A stretch of DNA of 35,322 bases from a virus. Location of the stretch: positions 1-35,322 of IMG/VR virus record IMGVR_UViG_3300037234_000276; one strand, 5' to 3'. Position numbers and translations under genes: made by a program. Below the pieces are notes generated by a model. The model saw only the letters and a program-made list of their open reading frames with translations. It was not told where the DNA came from and did no database searches. Numbering within the stretch: position 1 is the stretch's first letter; the number at the start of each line of letters is the position of its first letter. Of the stretch, positions 1 to 7,194 are shown piece by piece.

Positions 1-127
1 CGTGGTAGAAACCCAGCTACTGGTAAAAATGAAGTAATAGAGTTTCAGAGCTTCAATGCTTGGGCCAAGAGCAAAGGCCTAAAAAGAGATAAGAATGGCA
101 TACTCAGACAGGGTAAAGTAAAAATAA
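1..127. repeat. Assembly overlap, copy 1 (identical to window end)
   Basis: The first 127 bases are identical to the last 127 (35196-35322). Both lie inside the same reading frame of the minor head protein gene. An exact overlap of 127 is a common assembler word size, so this most likely marks a circular (or circularly permuted) genome rather than biological terminal repeats. Confidence 0.93.
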
Positions 128-135
128 AGAGGTAA
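1..135 (+). CDS. Minor head protein (Mu F-like), C-terminal end
   Basis: This is the 3' end of the gene that begins at 34302 and runs off the right edge. Reading from base 1 without shift gives 44 residues ending KVKIKR and a TAA stop at 133-135. When the 127-base overlap is collapsed the full protein is 342 residues. The tail is basic and carries no recognisable domain of its own; the Mu F-like homology is in the part encoded at the right end. The next gene starts 4 bases after the stop. Confidence 0.9.
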   Translation, partial: RGRNPATGKNEVIEFQSFNAWAKSKGLKRDKNGILRQGKVKIKR

Positions 136-139
136 ATAT

Positions 140-331
140 ATGGTTAAATTATTAATAGATAAAATCTTGAATACAATAGCAATGATGACTCCTAGAAAGT
201 TATTATATTTTATGGTTATAAGAGCCTGGGCTATAGCTACTACAGAAAAATATACTAATAAAACACCAGATCAAGTAACTTGGGATATGGTATGCAAATA
301 TCTTGACAATAAAAGAGGTAAATCACAATGA
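140..331 (+). CDS. Small hypothetical protein, 63 aa
   Basis: A short, basic protein of 63 residues in the head operon, between the minor head protein and the scaffold candidate. A good ribosome binding site (AAGAGG) sits just before the start. The N-terminal half is hydrophobic (about residues 3-33) and could be one weak membrane-associated helix; the C-terminal half is charged. The stop overlaps the next start in an ATGA junction, so the two are probably translationally coupled. I do not recognise the family. Position and coupling support a real gene with a role in head assembly, which is inference. Confidence 0.65.
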   Translation: MVKLLIDKILNTIAMMTPRKLLYFMVIRAWAIATTEKYTNKTPDQVTWDMVCKYLDNKRGKSQ

Positions 332-546
332 ATGATAACACAGAAAAAGTAACTAAAGAAGAACAACACAAACTGAACGCAGCTATAGCACATCAGAGGA
401 AATATGAAAACATCAGACAGCTTAAAATGTCCAAAAAGAACTCAACTCTATTAAAGAAGATAATAGATAGAAGGTTTAAACGGACCGGCAAAGATGAAAA
501 AACTATAACTGAACAAGATATTCAGACACTAATGATGCTTATTTAA
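328..546 (+). CDS. Small hypothetical protein, 72 aa
   Basis: A highly charged, Lys-rich, mostly helical 72-residue protein that begins in an ATGA overlap with the gene before it. It ends with a segment (KTITEQDIQTLMMLI) that looks like a short amphipathic helix. No membrane segment, cysteine motif or known domain is visible. It lies between the minor head protein and the scaffold-like protein, in the late head-assembly run, so an accessory role in head assembly is possible. Function unknown. Confidence 0.6.
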   Translation: MNDNTEKVTKEEQHKLNAAIAHQRKYENIRQLKMSKKNSTLLKKIIDRRFKRTGKDEKTITEQDIQTLMMLI

Positions 547-598
547 TAAGCATTATAACGGCTTAAAAGCAAAACTTTAACAAAAGAGGAAAACAACA

Positions 599-1357
599 AT
601 GGAAGAATGGCTAAAACTATTTGCGAAGGGCTTGACGTCCCTACCGAATATGGATAAAATTACTATATCAGAAACCGATCTACTGAAGATACATAACGAA
701 TCTTTGGCGGGTTACTCAGATGGATACATATTGGACCTTTTAACAAAGAACCCCAAATTCCAATCTGTGCATGATAAGTTTGTTGGCGAAAGGTTGAGCA
801 CTCAGAAAGGTGACTTAACAAAAACGCACGATGACTTGTTACAAGAGAAAGAAGATTTAATTATCAAATTAAAAGCTTCGGTAACTCTACCAGACACCCC
901 AGACGAAATAAAGAAACGTTTAGAGATTGAAAAAGATCCAAACGAAAAGCGATACTTAGAATTACTATACAGAAATGCATTGAGTGATGAAAAGTATGCT
1001 ACTTTAGAAGCTGACGCACAGAAGTCTAAAAAGATAGCCAGCGACGCTGAGCTACTCAAAGAACTAAACGAACACATAAAAGATAAAAAGTATATTATCA
1101 ACGACCCTTCAGCGTTCCTACAATATGGGGAAAATGCAAAAGAAAAGCTAACCACATTTGGCGATCAATTAAATGAGACACTGAATGAACAGGTGGCAGC
1201 TATTGCAAAAGAAAAGTTTAGAGTAAATCCTGGAGAGCTTGGAAATAAAAAACCAGCGAACCCCAATGCACTGACTCAGGAACAAATTGAAGAACAATTT
1301 CCTGGACCTCAGAACCAAATGAAACGATTAGAACTATACAAAGAAAACGATCTGTAA
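599..1357 (+). CDS. Putative head scaffold protein
   Basis: A 252-residue, very charged, helix-rich protein placed directly before the coat gene, where siphophages with SPP1-like portals carry their scaffold. Residues about 65-195 are rich in Glu, Lys and Leu and look like coiled coil; the C-terminal 50 residues are Pro/Asn/Gln-rich and end with a basic helix (QMKRLELYKENDL) of the kind scaffolds use to touch the coat. Low sequence conservation is normal for scaffolds, so the call rests on position, size and composition. The start at 599 follows AAGAGGAAAACAACA. No protease active site is visible, so removal of the scaffold would need another route. Confidence 0.7.
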   Translation: MEEWLKLFAKGLTSLPNMDKITISETDLLKIHNESLAGYSDGYILDLLTKNPKFQSVHDKFVGERLSTQKGDLTKTHDDLLQEKEDLIIKLKASVTLPDTPDEIKKRLEIEKDPNEKRYLELLYRNALSDEKYATLEADAQKSKKIASDAELLKELNEHIKDKKYIINDPSAFLQYGENAKEKLTTFGDQLNETLNEQVAAIAKEKFRVNPGELGNKKPANPNALTQEQIEEQFPGPQNQMKRLELYKENDL

Positions 1358-1402
1358 TAGTCTAATAGTAATAAGAGGTATAACAACTTAAGGAGACATT
1401 AA

Positions 1403-2248
1403 ATGTCATATAATGAATTTAAACCAACATACTGGTCAGATAAAGTATTTTCACAATACGCAAACAACCTTGTAATGTTGCCACTAACCAACCGAGAATA
1501 TGAAAGCGAGATAACATCATCTGGCCAACGTATTAAAATTAATGAACTTGGTGACGTAACTACTAAAGATTATGTAGAAGGTACAGACCTTGTATATGAA
1601 ACTATTAGCGACGCTTCAAAGTTTCTTGATATTGACCAAAAGAATTACACAGCAATTACTTTGGAAGATGTTGACAATGCCCAATCTAAACCTAAAATCA
1701 TCGGCAGTCTAGCTGAGAGAATGGGTATATCTATGGCTGACACTGTAGATGCATACCTTTTAAATCAAGCTTATACTGACGCTGGTACTATCGTTACAGG
1801 AACTGAAGGAAGTCCAACTTCTATCACTTCTGCTAACATTATCACATACATGAATACTACTGCAGTACAGATGGATGATGCTAACGTACCTAAACAAAAT
1901 AGAGTTTGTGTACTTCCTAACTGGATGGCTGGTAAGATTACCCTAGCACAGATCAACAAAAGCACTGACAATGTAAAAGCATTGCAGGCAGGTTACCTTG
2001 GAGACTTCCTTGGTTTTTCTGTTTATCAGTCTAACAACGTAGTTAAAAGTGGAACCGATTGGTCAGCTCCTGTATTTTTCAGAGCTAATGACTCAATTGC
2101 ATTCGCTAGCCAGATTATAAAATCTGAAGCTATGAAAGCTGAGAAGAAGTTTGCTGAACTGGTTCGTATGCTTAATGTTTACGGTGTCAAAACTGTCCGA
2201 CCTTCCAGCCTATTCTCTATGAGAGTAACTGAAGGCGCAGAATCTTAA
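1403..2248 (+). CDS. Major capsid protein (HK97 fold, P22-coat-like group)
   Basis: The 281-residue product forms the icosahedral shell. The N-terminal half (SGQRIKINELGDVT, then FLDIDQKNYTAITLEDVDNA near residues 74-93) matches the pattern of coat proteins related to P22 gp5 found in many siphophages: a loop-forming strand region followed by a helix-rich segment. The length is at the short end for the family. A strong Shine-Dalgarno (AAGGAG) precedes the start, as expected for the most abundant product. It follows the scaffold gene and precedes a small Cys-rich gene and a decoration candidate. Confidence 0.85.
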   Translation: MSYNEFKPTYWSDKVFSQYANNLVMLPLTNREYESEITSSGQRIKINELGDVTTKDYVEGTDLVYETISDASKFLDIDQKNYTAITLEDVDNAQSKPKIIGSLAERMGISMADTVDAYLLNQAYTDAGTIVTGTEGSPTSITSANIITYMNTTAVQMDDANVPKQNRVCVLPNWMAGKITLAQINKSTDNVKALQAGYLGDFLGFSVYQSNNVVKSGTDWSAPVFFRANDSIAFASQIIKSEAMKAEKKFAELVRMLNVYGVKTVRPSSLFSMRVTEGAES

Positions 2249-2277
2249 TCAAACGATTATAAAAGAGGTTACATAAT

Positions 2278-2484
2278 ATGGCTAAGAAGAAACTAACTAA
2301 AAAAGAACTTGCTGCAATTGAGAAAAAGAAACGTGATAAAACAAAGGCTGAAGCCCTTGAAAATGACAACAGCAACGAGACAGTTAAGGGAGTTACTTCT
2401 AATCCCAAGTTATGTGGCAAATGTCCAAAGATGTGTGGGGTTGTATATTGCAACTCCTGCATAATCTTTAATAAAATAAAGTAA
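2278..2484 (+). CDS. Small Lys-rich protein with C-terminal Cys cluster
   Basis: A 68-residue protein in two parts. Residues 1-30 are almost entirely Lys, Glu and Ala, a likely charged helix. Residues 45-62 carry a compact cysteine set (CGKCPKMCGVVYCNSC) that could bind zinc or form disulfides. AAGAGG lies just upstream of the start. It sits between coat and decoration-like genes in the head operon. A metal-binding head accessory is a reasonable guess; I do not recognise a named family. Confidence 0.6.
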   Translation: MAKKKLTKKELAAIEKKKRDKTKAEALENDNSNETVKGVTSNPKLCGKCPKMCGVVYCNSCIIFNKIK

Positions 2485-2508
2485 TCCAATAGGATTAGGA
2501 GAAATAAT

Positions 2509-2859
2509 ATGGCACGATCAGAAATAACAGTAGCAGAGCCAGCGGTCAACGCAGTTGCTACAGTAACAAAAGACGCATTCGATGCAGCAAGCGGTCATTC
2601 AATTGACGTTTCAAATATCGTAAGTGAACAAATTGAAATCTTTATAGAGAAAGCAGCAGCAGATACACACACTGTTACAATATTGGCTGGTGACTTTGAA
2701 GATAAAGCAGCAGGCGACCTAGAAATTGAACTATCAGCAATAGCAACCACCAGTGTGGCTATCGAAACTGCAAGATTCAAAGACAATGATGGTCTAATAT
2801 TGATTGACGTTGATGGTACAGTTAGTGGCTCTATTTATGTTGCAGCAGTACCTAACTAG
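2509..2859 (+). CDS. Putative head decoration or structural protein
   Basis: A 116-residue, Ala/Val/Thr-rich, acidic protein predicted to be mainly beta strands, with no Cys. Small beta proteins right after the coat gene are often capsid decoration proteins, but no signature motif is visible. An RBS (AGGAG) precedes the start. A hairpin that could reduce read-through (2873-2916) follows, so coat and this gene may be made in larger amounts than the genes beyond. Confidence in the gene is high, in the function low. Confidence 0.6.
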   Translation: MARSEITVAEPAVNAVATVTKDAFDAASGHSIDVSNIVSEQIEIFIEKAAADTHTVTILAGDFEDKAAGDLEIELSAIATTSVAIETARFKDNDGLILIDVDGTVSGSIYVAAVPN

Positions 2860-2872
2860 ATAGAATAATATT

Positions 2873-2916
2873 GACCTTGTAAGTTTTAGTCAGACAGGCA
2901 ATAAACTAACAGGGTC
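2873..2916 (+). terminator. Intergenic hairpin, possible partial terminator
   Basis: GACCTTGT (2873-2880) pairs with ACAGGGTC (2909-2916) with one G-T pair, and AGTTT/AAACT pair inside it across a one-base symmetric bulge. The 3' side continues ATGATTTT, a weak U-rich tail. It occupies the 112-bp gap between the decoration candidate and the signal-peptide protein, one of the larger gaps in the late operon. Confidence 0.4.
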
Positions 2917-2971
2917 ATGATTTTCACCAATTCATCTATAAACAATACAAATTACAAAAGGTAAACACTAT

Positions 2972-3829
2972 ATGAAAAAGATACTAATACTAATATTAAT
3001 ACTATTTACGACGTTTATATATGCCGAGACTTATTCAACCACTTCAAAAATTGCTAAGTCATTTAACTCTGATAACAATTCTTTTGATGTATCGCTAAAA
3101 GATCAAACTACGCCGGTGGTGAGTTCTTACTTTTTAAGGTCACTATCAACATTTTCAATCATATCGAACACTATAGCAAGTGGAATTGAGGTTGAAGACT
3201 TACAATTCAATATATATGTAGACTCCACAAACAACATTATATCTGGTACTGAAATTTTACTATTGGATACAAGCGCGGACAGAGAGTTTTATGCTATTGT
3301 TAAGATAGTCAACGGGGTCAACAATAAATTAACTTTAGACAGGTTAATTGATCATGCTTTTATAGCTAATACAGCACTATGTAGAATTGTTTCTTCTGAA
3401 ATGTCAGTTGATGGTTCGGTAACCCCTGTTATATTTTCGGCGCGGGCTGGGTCCATACCTAGAGATATCACGCGAATGTTAATTACTATTATTGATAATG
3501 CATCGATGGATATGGGCAAATTTGGATCGCTTGTAAGTTTAAGCAACGGCATAACCTTTAGAATATCCGATGGGTATAATAAAACTATCTTTAATTTTAA
3601 GAACAATGGAGAGATAGGAAACTTTTGTTATGATACTGATTTTATTCCTGCTAGTCAAGGGCCGTCAGGAAGTGAGGGGTTTAAAGCTCGTATAACATTT
3701 ACACGCATGGGAGTAGTTTTAAGGATTCAGGATTTAGAAGTTATTCAATGGATTGTTACTGATAATTTAACTGGACTCGATTCGCTCAAAATAGCTTTAC
3801 AAGGGCATGAAACAGAAGGCGAGCAATAA
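2972..3829 (+). CDS. Head/neck-region protein with N-terminal signal peptide
   Basis: A 285-residue protein. Residues 1-18 form a classic Sec signal peptide: MKK, a run of Ile/Leu, then FIYA with probable cleavage before ET. The rest is beta-rich. Its C-terminal 130 residues (ITRMLITIIDNASMDMGKFG, later DNLTGLDSLKIALQG) resemble an uncharacterised protein I recall from head or neck regions of many tailed phages, usually without an export signal. It lies between the decoration candidate and the connectors, nine bases before the latter. A virion part would not normally be exported, so this may act in the periplasm or envelope; a hydrophobic virion N-terminus is the alternative. Confidence 0.65.
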   Translation: MKKILILILILFTTFIYAETYSTTSKIAKSFNSDNNSFDVSLKDQTTPVVSSYFLRSLSTFSIISNTIASGIEVEDLQFNIYVDSTNNIISGTEILLLDTSADREFYAIVKIVNGVNNKLTLDRLIDHAFIANTALCRIVSSEMSVDGSVTPVIFSARAGSIPRDITRMLITIIDNASMDMGKFGSLVSLSNGITFRISDGYNKTIFNFKNNGEIGNFCYDTDFIPASQGPSGSEGFKARITFTRMGVVLRIQDLEVIQWIVTDNLTGLDSLKIALQGHETEGEQ

Positions 3830-3838
3830 GGATTTAAA

Positions 3839-4384
3839 ATGATTGTAACAAAAGATAGAGTTAAAATTGAATTAGGGGTAACTGATACTAGCCTTGATAT
3901 TAAGATTACGGAGACAATACCAAAGGCTGAAGCCAGATACAGAACAATAGCAAACTTTAATTTTAACACTCAATTTATAACTACATATGTAACTGGTACC
4001 AATCATTTTACACTTTCAAGTTGCCCAGACTCATTAATATTTGATTTAAACTATGGCGACTTAATAGAAGGTACAGGAGTACCAGCTGAAGCATATATAA
4101 CTACAATAGATAAAATTAATGGTTTAGTATATGTCAGCGAAGATTTTACAGATGGTGGCGACTCACTATCCTTGGCCCAGAATATATCATACTGGCCAGT
4201 TATAAGTTCAGTAGTTTATTATCTAATTGGTAAACAATCAATAACTAATCAAAACAAAAAAGAAGTATTATCTAAAGCTGTAAGCCCACTGAGGGTGTCT
4301 TTTGATAAAAGTTCAATCAACCAAAGATACGGTTTACCTGAGAACCTAGTACAATCTATTCCATCATATGGGGCGTTAATGTAA
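3839..4384 (+). CDS. Putative head-tail connector (gp15/gp6-like)
   Basis: A 181-residue protein where the first head-tail adaptor normally lies. The N-terminus (VTKDRVKIELGVTDTSLDIKI) and the helix near residue 120 (ISSVVYYLIGKQ) fit the helical adaptor family of SPP1 gp15 and HK97 gp6, which binds under the portal. An inserted beta-rich segment (about residues 45-110) makes it longer than the usual 100 or so residues. It precedes the next gene with a one-base overlap at its stop. Confidence 0.65.
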   Translation: MIVTKDRVKIELGVTDTSLDIKITETIPKAEARYRTIANFNFNTQFITTYVTGTNHFTLSSCPDSLIFDLNYGDLIEGTGVPAEAYITTIDKINGLVYVSEDFTDGGDSLSLAQNISYWPVISSVVYYLIGKQSITNQNKKEVLSKAVSPLRVSFDKSSINQRYGLPENLVQSIPSYGALM

Positions 4385-4722
4385 TGGCACTTATAGATTA
4401 TTTTGAAGATGAAAAAGACGTATCAACAGTTATAAATAGAAGTGTAACAACCAAGGCAGAAGACGGTAGCATTGAAAAAGAATCAGCCGTCATTGATACT
4501 ATTTTATCTATATTCTTTTTATCTTCTCAGGCTCAATCATTAATAGCTGATAAACATAGAGAGTCTACGGATGCAGTATGTATTATAGGCCTAGATGATA
4601 CACCTATTAAGAAAGGTGACATATTAGATATAAACAATAATAAATATTCTGTTATGGTACGTCCGGACGATGTTGCATTGAGAGGTGAAGCCATCGTTTG
4701 TCTATTGAAGGAAATTAACTAG
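4384..4722 (+). CDS. Putative head-closure / stopper protein
   Basis: A 112-residue protein starting on the last base of the previous stop (TAATG). Its C-terminal half (IKKGDILDINNNKYSVMVRP) has the small beta-barrel look of head-closure proteins such as SPP1 gp16, where a short domain plugs the portal channel. Similarity is weak and position carries much of the call. The next gene starts one base after the stop. Confidence 0.55.
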   Translation: MALIDYFEDEKDVSTVINRSVTTKAEDGSIEKESAVIDTILSIFFLSSQAQSLIADKHRESTDAVCIIGLDDTPIKKGDILDINNNKYSVMVRPDDVALRGEAIVCLLKEIN

Positions 4723-4723
4723 A

Positions 4724-5125
4724 ATGAGTACAAATATCATTATCATAGACCATACTGATAAAGCATTCAGGGGCAATAAAGACAGTATAGAAAATGCAAT
4801 ACTACAATCATGCATCAAAGTGGTTGCCAAAGCGAAGATTTTAGTACCAGATAAAACAGGCGAACTGAAAGGCTCTCTTGGTTACAACACAACTAAACAA
4901 AGTGTTGGGGACATTGTAACATTGCCAGATGATGAAACAGGTATAGTTGGAGCAACTGCCCCACATGCCCCATACATAGAATTCGGTACAAGATATATGA
5001 CACCACAGCCGTATATCAGACCAGCTATAGCAATGTTGAAATCTGGGACATCTAGACAAGATATAGCCAGAGTAATTAGAGAATCAATGAACCAATACCT
5101 ATTCGACTTTAAAGGGGGTATTTAG
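4724..5125 (+). CDS. HK97 gp10-like tail/neck protein
   Basis: A 133-residue protein with the family signature: a helix leading to KAKILVPDKTGELKGSLGY, then a strand region, then APHAPYIEFGTRYMTPQPYIRPAI. This pattern (DTG.L..S, then YA.YVE.GT, then P.P.lrPA) marks the gp10-like neck or tail-completion proteins. It is the best-supported connector here. A 98-base structured gap follows. Confidence 0.82.
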   Translation: MSTNIIIIDHTDKAFRGNKDSIENAILQSCIKVVAKAKILVPDKTGELKGSLGYNTTKQSVGDIVTLPDDETGIVGATAPHAPYIEFGTRYMTPQPYIRPAIAMLKSGTSRQDIARVIRESMNQYLFDFKGGI

Positions 5126-5207
5126 ATATATACGAGATTATAAATGACTTGCAATGCTCAGGGTGGTTGGCTAACCTCTTCCCACTCTGGGTGTTGTTCG
5201 TATATAT
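5126..5207. other. Structured intergenic element in late operon
   Basis: The 98-base gap between the gp10-like and tail-terminator genes folds on itself. ATATATACGA (5126-5135) pairs perfectly with TCGTATATAT (5198-5207), and inside it CAGGGTGG (5159-5166) pairs with CCACTCTG (5182-5189) with one G-T pair. No start with an RBS lies inside. In the frame one base behind the upstream gene the same bases read as a short hydrophobic peptide ending GWLANLFPLWVLFVYILK, so structure and a cryptic peptide are both possible. Confidence 0.5.
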
Positions 5208-5223
5208 TTTAAAATAAAACAAT

Positions 5224-5646
5224 ATGACTTACGAAACCCAAATACAAAACCTACTATATAACGATGTAACTATTCAATCATTAGTAACATCTTACGTATA
5301 CGAAACGGTTATTAACTATTGTGTTTTTAAAGCATCTTTACTGCCTAAAAGTTTAGATACTGACTCTGATAAATTACAATTAACAGTAGATGAAACAACA
5401 ATTAACCACTATCGGTCTGAGCCAGTTAGTGGTGGACAGACTATTATACATACTGCTCAGTTTATAAATTGTAGAGCAAAAACACAATCAGACGCCGAAG
5501 CTCTACAAGAACAGGCGCACATTGTCTTAAATAGGATTGAAGTCGATAGAGGATTTTTCAAGTCTATTAAGTTACCTGTCATTAAACCGGCAGACGATGC
5601 TGATAACTATAATTGCCCATTGGAAATTAGAGTTACCACATATTAA
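5224..5646 (+). CDS. Putative tail terminator / tail completion protein
   Basis: A 140-residue protein in the position of the tail terminator, which caps the tail tube before joining the head. It has the helix-then-strand order of that group: an N-terminal helix (TQIQNLLYNDVTIQSLV), strands with Pro, a helix with DAEALQEQAHIVLNR, and a C-terminal strand (CPLEIRVTTY). The pattern resembles DUF3168-type completion proteins. The start has only a poor ribosome site (AAAATAAAACAAT), unusual for this operon, perhaps because the hairpin upstream governs access. Confidence 0.62.
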   Translation: MTYETQIQNLLYNDVTIQSLVTSYVYETVINYCVFKASLLPKSLDTDSDKLQLTVDETTINHYRSEPVSGGQTIIHTAQFINCRAKTQSDAEALQEQAHIVLNRIEVDRGFFKSIKLPVIKPADDADNYNCPLEIRVTTY

Positions 5647-5668
5647 TTAGAAGCATAAGGAGAAATAC

Positions 5669-6481
5669 ATGCCTAATCAAACAACAATACAGAATCAAAA
5701 AGCCATATTCGACTTCGATGGATACGTAGTTGAAGTGGGTGCGACCATAGGAACATTAGTAAACCTTGGAGCATGTAACGGTGACGCCATAGGTGTCATT
5801 AAATGGGAAAAGTTCAAACAAGAATCAGCAAACGCTGGAGTACTTCATGACATTATTAAATCTATGTCTGTAGACTTAACTTTCGACATGTTCGAACTAG
5901 ACCCAACTAATCTTGCAGCATTATCAAATGGTGTTTTCACCAAAGAAGATATAGCTGGAACTCCAACCGCTATAACTGGCGAAGCACTTGGAACCGGGTG
6001 GACAATTGGGCAACCAATTAAACTTGCTAATAAAATGGGTGATAACTCAACAGTTACATCTATTGTTATTGACGCAGACACAACCCCTTTAACTGTAGTA
6101 ACAGATTATACATCATATGTGGGTGACGGCTCTAACGGAACGTTGGGTTACACATATATAGTTCCCGTGACAGCTCAGGCTGGGGTTTTGGATGCTGACT
6201 ATAGTTATACCCCAAATGCTGCAAGTAAATTGCATGCTGGTACATCTAGTTTAAAACTTACTCCACAAATTGTTAGATTTTCACATACTAACACTGGTGG
6301 AAAAGTAAGAAGCTTAACAGTTTACGCTAGTAAATTGGGTGATGCTGGTTTTACTTTTACTTTTGGTAGTGCTGAAAGCGATGGCTCTCAATCATTCCCA
6401 ATGGCATTAGTTGGCGACCTGGATGTAACTAGAGATAATGGCGAACAACTATTAACTTGGTTAGACGAACAATCAGTATAA
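5669..6481 (+). CDS. Major tail protein (tail tube)
   Basis: A 270-residue, beta-rich, Gly/Thr-rich protein that follows the tail terminator and precedes the frameshifted chaperones, the standard place for the tail tube subunit. The strong AAGGAG start site fits an abundant product. The middle (about residues 110-190) is a beta-sandwich-like insertion rich in Asp/Gly/Thr. The C-terminus ends with GEQLLTWLDEQSV. A hairpin that may limit read-through follows its stop. Confidence 0.75.
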   Translation: MPNQTTIQNQKAIFDFDGYVVEVGATIGTLVNLGACNGDAIGVIKWEKFKQESANAGVLHDIIKSMSVDLTFDMFELDPTNLAALSNGVFTKEDIAGTPTAITGEALGTGWTIGQPIKLANKMGDNSTVTSIVIDADTTPLTVVTDYTSYVGDGSNGTLGYTYIVPVTAQAGVLDADYSYTPNAASKLHAGTSSLKLTPQIVRFSHTNTGGKVRSLTVYASKLGDAGFTFTFGSAESDGSQSFPMALVGDLDVTRDNGEQLLTWLDEQSV

Positions 6482-6495
6482 ATAATAAAGACACA

Positions 6496-6524
6496 GCATG
6501 TCCATTCTTAATGTTTGGGCATGC
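6496..6524 (+). terminator. Hairpin after major tail protein, possible attenuator
   Basis: GCATGTCC (6496-6503) pairs with GGGCATGC (6517-6524), 8 pairs with one G-T, 13-base loop, followed by ATTTAACT. It lies between tail tube and chaperone genes and may partly stop transcription, lowering expression of the genes beyond. The U-tract is short, so it may instead protect the mRNA end. Confidence 0.45.
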
Positions 6525-6550
6525 ATTTAACTAATAAGAGGATAACAACA

Positions 6551-7000
6551 ATGGAACAAATAAAAACAATTAACTTTGATGAACAACTTAAAAAGATAGA
6601 AACATTTAGCGAGATAACTGTGAGAGATAAGGTATTTAAAATATATCGTTTTCCTGCAGTAAGTACTATTTTATATAATGATTTTGTCAACCTATCAACG
6701 AAAGCATTCAAAAACTATGAGATCGGTGTCGGTCTATTGGTTGAGATTGAAAAGGAAAAGAACAAAGTCAAGAAAGAGCGGTTAACAACAAAGTTAAAAA
6801 GGATTACTGACAACCCGATAACAGAAGAACAGATAGTTAAAAAACTATATGATTGTCTTAAGTGGTTTTTATCCGCGAACGGGTACAAGTTTAATTTGAA
6901 GTGGTGGCAGGAAGCCTATACCGATGTAGAGCTAACTCAGTTTATTCACATATGCTCGAATAAAGACAACATTGATGCTGTCTCTAAAAAAAAAGCATAA
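6551..7000 (+). CDS. Tail assembly chaperone, short form (gpG-like)
   Basis: The 149-residue zero-frame product sits between tail tube and tape measure, the fixed place of tail assembly chaperones. An in-frame ATG at 6515 exists, but 6551 is chosen because AAGAGGATAACAACA precedes it. The protein is Lys/Glu-rich and helical and ends DAVSKKKA just after a run of nine A. That run lets a fraction of ribosomes slip back one base into the next frame, giving the longer form. The short form coats the tape measure before the tube assembles, by analogy with lambda gpG. Confidence 0.85.
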   Translation: MEQIKTINFDEQLKKIETFSEITVRDKVFKIYRFPAVSTILYNDFVNLSTKAFKNYEIGVGLLVEIEKEKNKVKKERLTTKLKRITDNPITEEQIVKKLYDCLKWFLSANGYKFNLKWWQEAYTDVELTQFIHICSNKDNIDAVSKKKA

Positions 7001-7194
7001 GTAAAAAGGACCAGAGCCGAGTCATTGATTATGATAAATTGTTCTATGCACTTAATAAGTACTGGAGACCAGTTACAAAAGAGGAGTTTTATCTAATGGA
7101 TACAACAGAACTATTTGAAATATTCCATGCCTTTGCACCAAAAGAAGCAGTAGATTGGGTCGCCCCTGTAAAAGTAGGAAAGTATGGCAGATAA
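6551..7194 (+). CDS. Tail assembly chaperone, -1 frameshift fusion (gpGT-like)
   Basis: A -1 slip at the A run (6986-6994) joins the first 148 codons to a frame open from 6994 to the TAA at 7192-7194, adding 66 residues (SISKKDQSRVIDYDKLFYAL, and on to KVGKYGR). The added part has no start codon with a ribosome site and ends 11 bases inside the tape measure gene, as in lambda and other siphophages where the fusion joins chaperone to tube. The total is 214 residues. The frames and slippery run are seen; the slip itself is inferred. Confidence 0.82.
6986..6994 (+). promoter_or_regulatory. Slippery sequence for programmed -1 frameshift
   Basis: Nine A in a row, read in frame zero as AAA AAA AAA followed by GCA TAA. 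Both the P-site and A-site tRNAs can re-pair after a one-base backward slip. The stop is one codon later, so the two products separate exactly here. Confidence 0.82.

Noticed and set aside
802-1155. Antisense open frame in the scaffold gene
   Set aside because: Shadow of the charged coding strand; composition (Ser/Phe) is typical of reverse reading and there is no start site.
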